Below, piece after piece: positions 53,363 through 62,209 of a stretch of DNA of 64,000 nt. Every line of letters begins with the position of its first letter. Position 1 is the first letter of the stretch. Location of the stretch: NCBI RefSeq assembly GCF_900143545.1, contig NZ_FREV01000005.1:62001-126000 (forward strand). The letters run 5' to 3'. The notes beneath the pieces are model-generated. The model was not told where the DNA came from. It saw only the letters and a program-made list of their open reading frames with translations, and ran no database searches. Source of the stretch: Loktanella sp. Alg231-35. Its GTDB lineage: Bacteria; Pseudomonadota; Alphaproteobacteria; Rhodobacterales; Rhodobacteraceae. Position numbers and translations under genes: made by a program.

Positions 53363-55182
53363 TCGACTGTCACCGATTTGGCAAGGTTGCGGGGTTGATC
53401 CACGTCGGTGCCTTTGGCAACGGCTGTGTAATAGGCGAGCAATTGTGCGGGGATCGCATAAAGAATGGGGGCCAGAAACGGGTCAATCTCTGGCATGATG
53501 ATCGTGTCCCAGACACCGGCACCAGCCTCTTCTGCACCTTTGTGATCGGTGATCAACAGCACCTTGCCACCACGCGCCATGACCTCTTGCATGTTTGAAA
53601 CGGTCTTGTCGAAAAGACCGTCGCGAGGCGCCATGACAATCACCGGCACATGTTTGTCCACCAGGGCGATAGGCCCGTGCTTGAGTTCGCCAGATGCATA
53701 AGCTTCGGCGTGTATATAGCTGATTTCTTTCAGTTTCAATGCGCCCTCAAGCGCCAGAGGATACATCGCACCGCGCCCCAGAAACAGAATATCGCGGGTC
53801 TCGGCCAGTTTGGCGGACACGGCCTTGGTTTTATCCTCGATCCCCAGCGCCTGGTTCATCAGCCCCGGCAGGCCGCGCAGGTTGGCAAGCATCTGCACCA
53901 GTGTCGCATCGTTGATTTTGCCGCGTTGTTTGGCAGCATCCAACGCAAGGATTGCGAGGGTGGTCAGCTGACAGGTGAAGGCCTTGGTCGAGGCCACGCC
54001 AATTTCGGTTCCGGCAAGGATCGGCAAGGGCAGATCGCTTTCGCGCGCGATGGAACTTTCAGGCACATTGACGACCGACACGATCTTGTCGGCTTTGCCT
54101 TCCATATAACGCAGGGCGGCCAAAGTATCTGCCGTCTCGCCGGATTGGCTGACGAAAAGGGCGACCGTGCCTGCGGTCACGGGTGGTTCGCGATAGCGGA
54201 ACTCGGACGCGACATCGACCTCAACCGGGATGCCCGCAAGCTGCTCAAACCAGTATTTGGCCACCAGACAGGCGTAGAACGCCGTGCCGCAGGCCACCAT
54301 GGTCAGCCGTTCAATTTTACTGAAATCCAACCCCGGATCGGGCAGGGTGACGGCATCACCACCTGCATTGATGTAATGCGCCAAGGCCCCTTGCAGCACG
54401 ACCGGCTGTTCGGCGATTTCCTTGGCCATAAAGTGCTTGTACCCGGCCTTATCGACGCGCGCTGTGTCGATCTGGATGGTTTTGATCGCCCGGTTGGCGA
54501 TTGTGCCGTTGGTATCGCGAATTTCGACGGAAGTACGGGTGATGACGGCCCAGTCGCCCTCTTCTAGATAGCTGATCCGGTCGGTCAGGGGGGCAAGTGC
54601 GATGGCGTCAGAGCCTACAAACATCTCACCTTCGCCATAGCCGATGGCCAATGGCGACCCCTTGCGCGCGGCGATCAACAGATCATCCTCGCCATCAAAC
54701 AGGAAACACAACGCATAAGCCCCGTCGAGCCGGGCAATGGTTTTCTGGGCCGCGTCACGCGGGCTAAGCCCTTGATCGCGATAGTGATTGGCCAGTAGCG
54801 CAATAGTTTCTGTGTCGGTGTCCGTTTCAAAGCCCACGCCCTGATCGGCCAGAAAGCTGCGCAGCTCGCGAAAGTTCTCGATAATCCCGTTATGCACAAC
54901 AGCCACACCACCGGCACGATGCGGGTGTGCATTGCCGACATTGGGTGCGCCATGCGTGGCCCAGCGGGTGTGACCAATACCCGCCTTACCCGCCAGCGGA
55001 TCATGGACCAGCGCGTCAGAGAGGTTCACCAGTTTGCCAACCGCCCGCCGCCGGTCAAGGCGCTGGTCATTGATCGTCGCAATGCCAGCACTGTCATAGC
55101 CGCGATATTCAAGCCGCTTGAGGGCCTCTACCAACAAAGGGGCAGCTTCGTGATCACCCAATACACCAACAATCCCACACAT
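53359..55182 (-). CDS. glmS: Glutamine--fructose-6-phosphate aminotransferase (isomerizing)
   Basis: First step of UDP-GlcNAc synthesis: fructose-6-phosphate and glutamine give glucosamine-6-phosphate. The 607-aa protein begins MCGIVGVLGD, so Cys2 is the glutaminase nucleophile. The class II amidotransferase domain (1-230) is followed by two SIS domains at about 285-420 (FVSQSGETADTLAALR near 349) and 455-600, ending AKSVTVE with the conserved terminal region. Ordering glmU-glmS with a three-base gap makes an operon for peptidoglycan and lipopolysaccharide precursors. No glmS ribozyme is expected or seen. Confidence 0.97.
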   Translation of the reverse strand: MCGIVGVLGDHEAAPLLVEALKRLEYRGYDSAGIATINDQRLDRRRAVGKLVNLSDALVHDPLAGKAGIGHTRWATHGAPNVGNAHPHRAGGVAVVHNGIIENFRELRSFLADQGVGFETDTDTETIALLANHYRDQGLSPRDAAQKTIARLDGAYALCFLFDGEDDLLIAARKGSPLAIGYGEGEMFVGSDAIALAPLTDRISYLEEGDWAVITRTSVEIRDTNGTIANRAIKTIQIDTARVDKAGYKHFMAKEIAEQPVVLQGALAHYINAGGDAVTLPDPGLDFSKIERLTMVACGTAFYACLVAKYWFEQLAGIPVEVDVASEFRYREPPVTAGTVALFVSQSGETADTLAALRYMEGKADKIVSVVNVPESSIARESDLPLPILAGTEIGVASTKAFTCQLTTLAILALDAAKQRGKINDATLVQMLANLRGLPGLMNQALGIEDKTKAVSAKLAETRDILFLGRGAMYPLALEGALKLKEISYIHAEAYASGELKHGPIALVDKHVPVIVMAPRDGLFDKTVSNMQEVMARGGKVLLITDHKGAEEAGAGVWDTIIMPEIDPFLAPILYAIPAQLLAYYTAVAKGTDVDQPRNLAKSVTVE

Positions 55183-55185
55183 GGC

Positions 55186-56529
55186 TTAAGACCCTTTTGC
55201 TTTTCTGGATTTGAGTTTTTCAAACAGGCGCACGGCAAAGCCCTGCTTGTTTTCCTGCTTGGCGCGGGCCACGGCCAGATCGCCACCCGGTACATCGCGT
55301 GTGATCACTGAACCGCTGGCGGTCATCGCCGCGTCACCCACCGTCACTGGGGCAACCAGCATGGTGTTGGACCCGATAAAGGCGTCCTCACCAATCGTTG
55401 TGTGATGCTTGAATACGCCATCGTAGTTGCAGGTAATCGTGCCCGCCCCAAGATTGCTGCGCGCGCCAACAGTCGCGTCGCCCACATAGGACAGGTGGTT
55501 GACCTTGGCCCCTTCAGCGATCTGGGCGTTCTTGATTTCTACGAAATTGCCGACCTTCACATTCTCGGACAGCTCTGCACCGGGGCGCAGGCGGGCATAG
55601 GGGCCAACAACGGCACCGCGCGACACATGGCAGCCTTCCAGATGCGAAAACGCGCGGATCGTCGCACCGCTTTCAACCGTGACACCGGGGGCAAAAACCA
55701 CATTGGGTTCGATCACCGTGTCGCGGCCGATGACGGTATCATGGGCAAAGAAAACCGTGTCAGGAGCTGCCAGCGTGACACCGTCAGCCTGTGCAGCGGC
55801 ACGGGCATTGCTTTGAAACAGCGCCTCGGCCCCGCTAAGTTCAGCGCGAGAGTTAATGCCAAGCGTTTCGGCCTCTGCGCAACGTACAACCGTTGCCTTC
55901 AATCCGCGGTCACGGGCAATGCCCACGATATCGGTCAGATAGTATTCCCCAGCGGCATTGTCGTTGCCAACAGCGTCGATCAGATCGAATAGAACAGATG
56001 ATTTTGCAGAAATAACACCGCTATTACAAAGATTTATATCGCGTTCTTTATCAGATGCGTCTTTGAATTCCACAATGCGATCCAACTGATCGCCCTGCAT
56101 GATTAACCGGCCATAGCGACCGGGATCATCCGCCTCGAACCCCAGCACGACAATGTCATGTGTCAGCCGCGCGGCTGTCATAGCAGCAAGCGTTTCAGGG
56201 CGGATAAAGGGTGTGTCGCCATAAAGCACCAGCGCATCGCCTTCAAACCCATCAAGGGCGGGCTGCGCTTGGGCGACGGCATGAGCAGTGCCCAATTGCT
56301 CTGACTGGATCACCACCTGCGCTGCGGGATCATAGGCCAGAGCGGCCTTTTCTACAGCGGCGGCCCCGTGGCCTGCCACAACAACGGATTTCGCAGGCTC
56401 AAGCGAGGCCCCGGCCTTCATCGCGTGAACCAGCATGGGCGCGCCCGCAATGGGGTGCAGCACCTTGGGCTGATCGGAATTCATACGCGTGCCCATGCCC
56501 GCGCCCAATATGATCAATGCAATCGCCAT
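55186..56529 (-). CDS. glmU: Bifunctional UDP-N-acetylglucosamine pyrophosphorylase / GlcN-1-P acetyltransferase
   Basis: Completes UDP-GlcNAc synthesis, 447 aa. The N-terminal uridylyltransferase domain has LGAGMGTRMNSDQPKVLHP near residue 7, and YGDTPFIRPETL near 103. From about 235 the left-handed beta-helix acetyltransferase domain shows hexapeptide repeats (VGNFVEIKNAQI, KVNHLSYVGDATVG, GAGTITCNYDG near 370). The usual first-strand sequence is LAAGxGTRM; here it is LGAGMGTRM, a minor change. A short AT-rich patch occurs at about 55990-56060 inside the gene. Confidence 0.96.
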   Translation of the reverse strand: MAIALIILGAGMGTRMNSDQPKVLHPIAGAPMLVHAMKAGASLEPAKSVVVAGHGAAAVEKAALAYDPAAQVVIQSEQLGTAHAVAQAQPALDGFEGDALVLYGDTPFIRPETLAAMTAARLTHDIVVLGFEADDPGRYGRLIMQGDQLDRIVEFKDASDKERDINLCNSGVISAKSSVLFDLIDAVGNDNAAGEYYLTDIVGIARDRGLKATVVRCAEAETLGINSRAELSGAEALFQSNARAAAQADGVTLAAPDTVFFAHDTVIGRDTVIEPNVVFAPGVTVESGATIRAFSHLEGCHVSRGAVVGPYARLRPGAELSENVKVGNFVEIKNAQIAEGAKVNHLSYVGDATVGARSNLGAGTITCNYDGVFKHHTTIGEDAFIGSNTMLVAPVTVGDAAMTASGSVITRDVPGGDLAVARAKQENKQGFAVRLFEKLKSRKAKGS

Positions 56530-56656
56530 TGCCGCCTCGAACCTTGTTGTTTTGCCAGCCTTCTACCGCCCTTTGCGATTATCACAAGTGTTTGGGGGTT
56601 CACATCAGTTTACATGGCGTTACAGAAAGACAAGGACATGATGCAAAGGGTGCCCG

Positions 56657-57322
56657 ATGAAGCGCACGGTGATTTTCGATCTTGATGGGACCTTGGCCGA
56701 CACCAGCGGTGATTTGATTGCTGCGGCGAATACTTGTTTTCGCGGGTTGGGGTTGGGTGATCTGCTTGACCCCGCGCAGGATGCAGGCACAGCCCTGAAG
56801 GGTGGGCGCGCGATGCTGACCCTTGGCTTTTCGCGGGTTGATGGCTTTGGGCAGACCGAGGTTGATGCGCAATACCCCGCGCTGCTTGCCGCATATGGTG
56901 CCAATATCGACACGCACACGGTGCTTTATCCCGGCGCAATGGAGGCGGTCGCGCGCCTGCAAAGTGCTGACTACGCTGTGGGCATCGCCACCAACAAACC
57001 CGAAGGGCTGGCCGAGACTTTGATGCAAAGCCTTGGGGTGCGCGACGCTTTTGCCTCGCTGATCGGGGCAGATACACTGCCCGTGCGCAAACCGGACCCC
57101 GAACATCACTTTGAGGCGGTGCGCCGTGCCGGTGGCGACCCCCGCCGGTCGCTGCTGGTGGGTGACACCGCGACTGACCGCAATACATCGCGCAACGCAG
57201 GTGTGCCGTCCGTGCTGGTGACCTTTGGACCGGGGCGCGAGGATGTTCTGGCACTTGATCCCGAAGCAACCATTGACAGCTACGAAGAGCTGGACGATGT
57301 GGTCAGCCGTTTGATTGGCTAA
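56657..57322 (+). CDS. gph: HAD-IA hydrolase, phosphoglycolate phosphatase-like
   Basis: Cytoplasmic HAD phosphatase of 221 aa. Motif I is FDLDGTLADTS at residues 5-15 (nucleophile Asp), motif II lies in GIATNKPEGLAETL near 110, motif III lysine is PVRKPDPEHHF near 145, and motif IV is VGDTATDRNTSRNAG near 171. The substrate is probably 2-phosphoglycolate, as is usual for Gph, but other small sugar phosphates are possible. Divergent from glmU across 127 bases. Confidence 0.88.
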   Translation: MKRTVIFDLDGTLADTSGDLIAAANTCFRGLGLGDLLDPAQDAGTALKGGRAMLTLGFSRVDGFGQTEVDAQYPALLAAYGANIDTHTVLYPGAMEAVARLQSADYAVGIATNKPEGLAETLMQSLGVRDAFASLIGADTLPVRKPDPEHHFEAVRRAGGDPRRSLLVGDTATDRNTSRNAGVPSVLVTFGPGREDVLALDPEATIDSYEELDDVVSRLIG

Positions 57323-57387
57323 TTGGACCTATCTGTCTGGCCATCTGGACCGTTGACCACAGGGCGCAGGCCGCGCATTTTGCTCCC

Positions 57388-58593
57388 ATGACAGAGCGTT
57401 TCCAAGGCAGTTTCACCCAGCAAGAACCGATCCCTGATGAAGGGATCGCAGCGGCCAATGCTGTCATGCAATCGGGGCGTCTGCACCGCTACAACACCAG
57501 CGGGGATGAAGTTTCCGAAGCCGCACGACTGGAAGAGGAATTCGCAGCCAGTGTCGGCGCGAAATATTGCCTCGCCGTGGCCTCTGGTGGCTATGCGATG
57601 ACAACGGCAATGCGCGCCTGTGGTGTCGGGCACGGCGACAGGGTGCTGACCAATGCGTTCACGTTGGCCCCGGTCCCCGGCGCGATTGCGGCGGTGGGTG
57701 GCGTGCCGGTCTTTGTCGGCGTGACCGAGGATCTGGTGATTGATCTCGATGATCTGGCGGCAAAGCTGGATCAGGCAAAAGTGCTGCTGCTAAGCCATAT
57801 GCGCGGGCATATCTGTGACATGAACCGGCTGATGGCGCTGTGTGATGCCGCAGGTGTGACCGTGATCGAGGATTGCGCCCATACCATGGGGGCCGCTTGG
57901 GATGGTGTGCCTTCGGGGCGCTGGGGGCGGTTTGGCTGCTATTCCACACAGACATATAAACACATCAATTCGGGCGAAGGTGGCCTGCTGATCGGAGATG
58001 ATCCCGCAGACATGGCACGCGCGATCATGCTTTCGGGCAGTTACATGCTGTTTGAAAAACACCGGGCCGCGCCGCCTTTGGAAACATTTGCTCAGATCAA
58101 GTTTGAAACTCCCAATATCTCTGGCCGCATGGACAATTTGCGGGCCGCGATCCTGCGCCCGCAATTGCGCGATCTTGGCACACAGGCGGCACGCTGGAAC
58201 GCGCGGTATCGCGTGTTGGAGGATGGTTTGGCCAATACCCCCGGCCTGCGTCTGATCCCGCGCCCCGACAAAGAACAATTTGTGGCCTCATCATTCCAAT
58301 TCCTGCTTTTGGATTGGAACGCAGCGGCTGTGGCCGACGTGCTGGGGCGCTGTGCGGCGCGCGGGGTCGAGTTGAAATGGTTCGGAGGGGCAGAGCCCAC
58401 AGGCTTTACCTCGCGCTATGACAGTTGGCGCTATGCGCCTTCTGAACCGATGCCCGCGTCCGACCGCGTGCTGGCAGGTGTGATCGACATGCGCTTGCCG
58501 CTGACCTTTAGCGACGAGGATTGCGCGCTGCTTGCCCGGATCATCAAGGCCGAGGTGTCGGCGGTATATCAGGGAACTGCGGTGACCGAATAA
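57388..58593 (+). CDS. DegT/DnrJ/EryC1/StrS family aminotransferase
   Basis: PLP-dependent sugar aminotransferase-family protein of 401 aa. LAVASGGYAMTTAMRA near residue 60 binds the PLP phosphate, VIEDCAHTMGAAWDG near 158 provides the Asp, and the internal aldimine lysine lies in STQTYKHINSGEGGLL near 190. Relatives make amino-deoxy sugars for O-antigen or secondary metabolites. No nucleotide-sugar dehydratase or glycosyltransferase genes accompany it. It lies close to glmUS, which supplies UDP-GlcNAc; the link may be accidental. Weak ribosome site. Confidence 0.88.
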   Translation: MTERFQGSFTQQEPIPDEGIAAANAVMQSGRLHRYNTSGDEVSEAARLEEEFAASVGAKYCLAVASGGYAMTTAMRACGVGHGDRVLTNAFTLAPVPGAIAAVGGVPVFVGVTEDLVIDLDDLAAKLDQAKVLLLSHMRGHICDMNRLMALCDAAGVTVIEDCAHTMGAAWDGVPSGRWGRFGCYSTQTYKHINSGEGGLLIGDDPADMARAIMLSGSYMLFEKHRAAPPLETFAQIKFETPNISGRMDNLRAAILRPQLRDLGTQAARWNARYRVLEDGLANTPGLRLIPRPDKEQFVASSFQFLLLDWNAAAVADVLGRCAARGVELKWFGGAEPTGFTSRYDSWRYAPSEPMPASDRVLAGVIDMRLPLTFSDEDCALLARIIKAEVSAVYQGTAVTE

Positions 58594-58640
58594 GATGCTG
58601 TGCGAAAATGACTCGACAGGGTCAGGGTGGGTGTCCTATT

Positions 58641-58658
58641 ATTGAACGATCGTTCAAT
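58641..58658. promoter_or_regulatory. Perfect 18-bp palindromic operator upstream of the liu operon
   Basis: ATTGAACGATCGTTCAAT is its own reverse complement, 18 bases before the ivd start, so a repressor bound here would block transcription or initiation. The form is typical of TetR-family sites. No regulator gene is in the window. Confidence 0.75.
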
Positions 58659-58675
58659 TAAATTGGAGACCCCCA

Positions 58676-59839
58676 ATGTTTCATGCGTCCATGCAGTTCG
58701 ATCTGGGCGAAGATGTGAATGCGCTGCGCGATATGGTGCATGACTGGGCGCAAACGCGGGTCAAGCCGATGGCAGCGCAGATTGACAGCAGCAACGAATT
58801 CCCCGCACCGCTCTGGAAAGAAATGGGTGATCTGGGTCTGCTGGGTGTGACCGTTGATGACACATACGGCGGGGCAGGCATGTCCTATCTGGCGCATACG
58901 GTCGCGGTTGAGGAAATCGCGCGGGCCAGCGCCTCGGTTTCGCTATCCTATGGGGCGCATTCCAACCTTTGCGTCAATCAGATCAAACTGAATGGCACTG
59001 ACGAACAGAAAGCGAAATACCTGCCGCGCCTGATATCGGGCGATCACGTTGGCGCGCTGGCGATGTCAGAGGCGGGGGCCGGATCCGACGTTGTTTCAAT
59101 GTCCTTGCGGGCCGAAAAGCGCAACGACCACTACCGGTTGAATGGCAACAAATATTGGATCACAAACGGGCCGGACGCCGACACGCTGGTGGTCTATGCC
59201 AAGTCCGACCCTGATGCAGGCTCCAAAGGGATCACGGCGTTTCTGATCGAAAAGGAAATGACCGGGTTCAGCACCTCGCCGCATTTCGACAAGCTGGGCA
59301 TGCGCGGGTCTAACACCGCAGAGCTGATCTTTGATGACGTGCAGGTGCCGTTTGAAAACGTGCTGGGCGAAGAGGGCAAAGGCGTGCGGGTTTTGATGTC
59401 TGGCCTTGATTACGAACGGGTGGTGCTGGCGGGCATCGGGCTGGGCATTATGGCCGCCTGTCTGGACGAGGTGATGCCCTATATCAGCACCCGCAAACAG
59501 TTCGGCGAATCCATCGGGAACTTTCAACTGATGCAGGGCAAGATTGCGGATATGTATACGGCAATGAACTCTGCGCGCGCTTATGTCTATGAGGTGGCAA
59601 AGGCCTGCGACCGGAGCACAGTGACGCGTCAGGATGCGGCGGCCTGTTGTTTGTATGCATCCGAGGAAGCGATGAAACAGGCCCACCAAGCGGTGCAGGC
59701 GATGGGCGGGGCGGGTTTCCTGAATGACGCGCCGGTCGCGCGGCTGTTCCGCGATGCCAAACTGATGGAGATCGGGGCAGGGACGTCAGAGATTAGACGG
59801 ATGCTTGTGGGCCGCGAGATGATGGGGGCGATGGGATGA
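58676..59839 (+). CDS. ivd: Isovaleryl-CoA dehydrogenase
   Basis: Flavoprotein that oxidises isovaleryl-CoA to 3-methylcrotonyl-CoA in leucine breakdown, 387 aa. Acyl-CoA dehydrogenase motifs: LAMSEAGAGSDVVSMSL near residue 125, YWITNGPDADTLVVYAK near 160, the catalytic-base and C-terminal helices with YERVVLAGIGLGI near 243, QFGESIGNFQLMQGKIADMYT near 280 (in part) and MGGAGFLND near 343. The mccB and mccA genes downstream make isovaleryl-CoA the right substrate. GGAG lies nine bases before the ATG. First gene of the operon. Confidence 0.94.
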   Translation: MFHASMQFDLGEDVNALRDMVHDWAQTRVKPMAAQIDSSNEFPAPLWKEMGDLGLLGVTVDDTYGGAGMSYLAHTVAVEEIARASASVSLSYGAHSNLCVNQIKLNGTDEQKAKYLPRLISGDHVGALAMSEAGAGSDVVSMSLRAEKRNDHYRLNGNKYWITNGPDADTLVVYAKSDPDAGSKGITAFLIEKEMTGFSTSPHFDKLGMRGSNTAELIFDDVQVPFENVLGEEGKGVRVLMSGLDYERVVLAGIGLGIMAACLDEVMPYISTRKQFGESIGNFQLMQGKIADMYTAMNSARAYVYEVAKACDRSTVTRQDAAACCLYASEEAMKQAHQAVQAMGGAGFLNDAPVARLFRDAKLMEIGAGTSEIRRMLVGREMMGAMG

Positions 59840-60360
59840 GCGAAGAGAACTTCAAGACCGCTATGGACGATGCGCGTTGGCGCTACACTACACATGGCTT
59901 AAGTGCTTCGACTCGCGCATATGAGTATGGCTTACTTGTCGCAAAGAATGCATTTCTCGTTGCAGGAGGTGGGCTATTTTTCATCCCAGCGATGGTTGGG
60001 TTATCGGCCGATGTCGAGATCGCGGCCGCATACGACGCCGGACTATTCTTTGCAGGCGCAGTGCTTTTGGCGCTTGTCGGGAACTACTTGATCCATATCA
60101 ACTGGATGTTGCATGAATTGGCTTGGGATCAAATCTATGAAATTGAGCGCATCAATATCAGATCATCTCATAAACGCGAATTCTTGGACGATCCATCCGA
60201 TTTATTGAAGCTGAAGGCTTCCAACACGCGAGTCAATAAATGGATGGGTTGGACGTTTTGGCTGCCTCATCTAATAGTATTGTTGTTTTTAATTTGTCTG
60301 ATCGCAGGCGCTACCAATTTGTATTCTGCGTTTAACATCATTCCAAGCGGTGTTTCGTGA
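59836..60360 (+). CDS. Unrecognised membrane protein, AT-rich insert in the liu operon
   Basis: A 174-aa protein with three clear hydrophobic segments (about 34-55, 66-90 and 143-165) and a charged cytoplasmic stretch (about 95-140, IYEIERINIRSS, LDDPSDLLKLKAS). I do not recognise a family. Its codon use is plainly more AT-rich than its neighbours (TTA, ATA, TTT and similar codons), suggesting acquisition from another source. It is nevertheless coupled to ivd (ATGA) and to the next small gene (GTGA), so it is expressed with the operon. It has no obvious role in leucine breakdown. Confidence 0.75.
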   Translation: MSEENFKTAMDDARWRYTTHGLSASTRAYEYGLLVAKNAFLVAGGGLFFIPAMVGLSADVEIAAAYDAGLFFAGAVLLALVGNYLIHINWMLHELAWDQIYEIERINIRSSHKREFLDDPSDLLKLKASNTRVNKWMGWTFWLPHLIVLLFLICLIAGATNLYSAFNIIPSGVS

Positions 60361-60650
60361 GACGCGTATACATCTTCCTCCCCCTCGCGGCCCTCATCGC
60401 CTTTGCCGCCTACCTTGGCTGGCAGCGTGGCCAGCCCCCCTCGGACACCGAGATTATCAACCGCTATGCTGCGGCCTATCTTGAGATCGCCCCGACCGGT
60501 GCATCCCCCACCGATTGCGCAGCAACCCCGCATCCAGATGACGCTATTCGTATGGTGATCAACTGTGTCCATCCCTTTGGTTTGACCACGACATATTTCA
60601 CCGGGCCGCGTGGTGAAGCGCTGCCCCAACCGCTAGGACCAGGTGCATGA
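60357..60650 (+). CDS. Small exported or membrane-anchored protein, unknown
   Basis: A 97-aa protein with an N-terminal hydrophobic helix ([21 protein letters not shown]), then a short periplasmic region with two Cys (TDCAATPH and VINCVHPF) that could form a disulfide. GTG 60357 is the only sensible start. Four-base overlaps join it to the genes on both sides. It uses the same GC-rich style as the operon, unlike the gene before it. No family recognised. Confidence 0.7.
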   Translation: MRRVYIFLPLAALIAFAAYLGWQRGQPPSDTEIINRYAAAYLEIAPTGASPTDCAATPHPDDAIRMVINCVHPFGLTTTYFTGPRGEALPQPLGPGA

Positions 60651-62209
60651 GTGATCGTTCCCTACACGAAGCAGCCTTGGCCGATGTTGCGCAAGCCGCC
60701 CAAACCGCAGCATTGGGCGGCGGTGAGGCATCGCGTGTGCGCCATGTGTCACGCGGCAAAATGTTACCCCGCGACCGTGTGGCTGGCTTGCTGGACCCCG
60801 GCAGTCCGTTTCTGGAAATTGGCGCGACGGCGGCCCACGGCATGTATGACGGGGCTGCCCCCTGCGCCGGAGTAGTGGCCGGTGTGGGCTGCGTAAACGG
60901 TCAGCAAGTCATGGTCGTCTGCAACGACGCCACTGTGAAGGGAGGTACTTACTACCCCCTGACGGTCAAGAAACACTTGAGAGCGCAGGAAATCGCAGAA
61001 GCCTGCCATCTGCCCTGCGTCTATCTGGTCGATAGTGGCGGGGCGAACCTGCCCAATCAGGACGAGGTGTTCCCCGACCGTGATCACTTTGGTCGCATCT
61101 TCTATAATCAGGCGCAGATGTCCGCCAAAGGCATCCCGCAAATCGCTGTGGTCATGGGCTCTTGTACCGCAGGTGGGGCCTATGTGCCCGCGATGGCCGA
61201 TGTCTCGATCATTGTGCGCGAGCAGGGAACGATCTTTCTGGCCGGACCGCCCTTGGTGAAAGCGGCCACCGGAGAGGTGGTCTCGGCCGAGGATCTGGGC
61301 GGTGGCGACGTGCATACGCGCCTGTCCGGTGTGGCCGATTATCTGGCCGAGGATGACGCCCATGCGCTGGCGCTGGCGCGGCAGGCTGTAGCGTCTTGCG
61401 CACTTGATAACACAATTGAAGTCAAACGGTTACGTCCTGAACCTCCCGCGCTTGATCCGGCGACACTCTTTGATGTGATCCCCGCCGATCTGCGCACGCC
61501 CTACGACATTCGCGAGGTGATCAAGCGTATTGTCGACGGCTCAAGGTTTGATGAATTTAAAGCACGTTTCGGCGAAACGCTGGTCTGCGGTTTTGCCCAT
61601 ATCGATGGTTGGCCCTGCGGGATCATCGCCAACAATGGGGTGCTGTTTTCGGAAAGCGCCCAGAAGGGCGCGCATTTCGTAGAACTGTGCAGCCAGCGCA
61701 AAATCCCGCTGGTGTTTTTGCAGAACATCACAGGCTTTATGGTGGGGCAGAAGTACGAGAACGAAGGCATTGCCCGGCATGGGGCCAAGATGGTCACAGC
61801 CGTGGCCACAACAAAGGTGCCTAAGATCACGATGGTTGTCGGCGGCTCATTCGGTGCCGGAAATTATGGCATGTCTGGAAGGGCTTACAGCCCACATTTC
61901 ATGTGGTCTTGGCCAACCTCTCGGATATCGGTCATGGGCGGCGAACAGGCTGCAGGCGTGCTGGCAACGGTGAAACGTGACGCGATCGAACGCAAAGGCG
62001 GCGATTGGTCGGCAGAGGAGGAAGCCGCTTTCAAACAGCCGACCATTGATATGTTCACAGAACAATCGCACCCGCTCTATGCCTCTGCCCGGCTGTGGGA
62101 CGACGGCATAATCGACCCGCGCAAATCCCGCGAGGTGTTGGCGCTGTCATTGGCGGCGGCCTGCAATGCCCCGATAGAGGAGACACGCTTTGGCGTGTTT
62201 CGGATGTGA
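60647..62209 (+). CDS. mccB: Methylcrotonoyl-CoA carboxylase carboxyltransferase (beta) subunit
   Basis: Transfers CO2 from carboxybiotin to 3-methylcrotonyl-CoA in leucine breakdown, 520 aa. The N-terminal half has [21 protein letters not shown] near residue 38 and [20 protein letters not shown] near 168 (in part). The C-terminal half has [19 protein letters not shown] near 358, [20 protein letters not shown] near 400, and [12 protein letters not shown]. It starts with ATGA overlap to the small gene before it. The biotin-carrying alpha subunit follows directly. Confidence 0.96.
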   Translation: MSDRSLHEAALADVAQAAQTAALGGGEASRVRHVSRGKMLPRDRVAGLLDPGSPFLEIGATAAHGMYDGAAPCAGVVAGVGCVNGQQVMVVCNDATVKGGTYYPLTVKKHLRAQEIAEACHLPCVYLVDSGGANLPNQDEVFPDRDHFGRIFYNQAQMSAKGIPQIAVVMGSCTAGGAYVPAMADVSIIVREQGTIFLAGPPLVKAATGEVVSAEDLGGGDVHTRLSGVADYLAEDDAHALALARQAVASCALDNTIEVKRLRPEPPALDPATLFDVIPADLRTPYDIREVIKRIVDGSRFDEFKARFGETLVCGFAHIDGWPCGIIANNGVLFSESAQKGAHFVELCSQRKIPLVFLQNITGFMVGQKYENEGIARHGAKMVTAVATTKVPKITMVVGGSFGAGNYGMSGRAYSPHFMWSWPTSRISVMGGEQAAGVLATVKRDAIERKGGDWSAEEEAAFKQPTIDMFTEQSHPLYASARLWDDGIIDPRKSREVLALSLAAACNAPIEETRFGVFRM

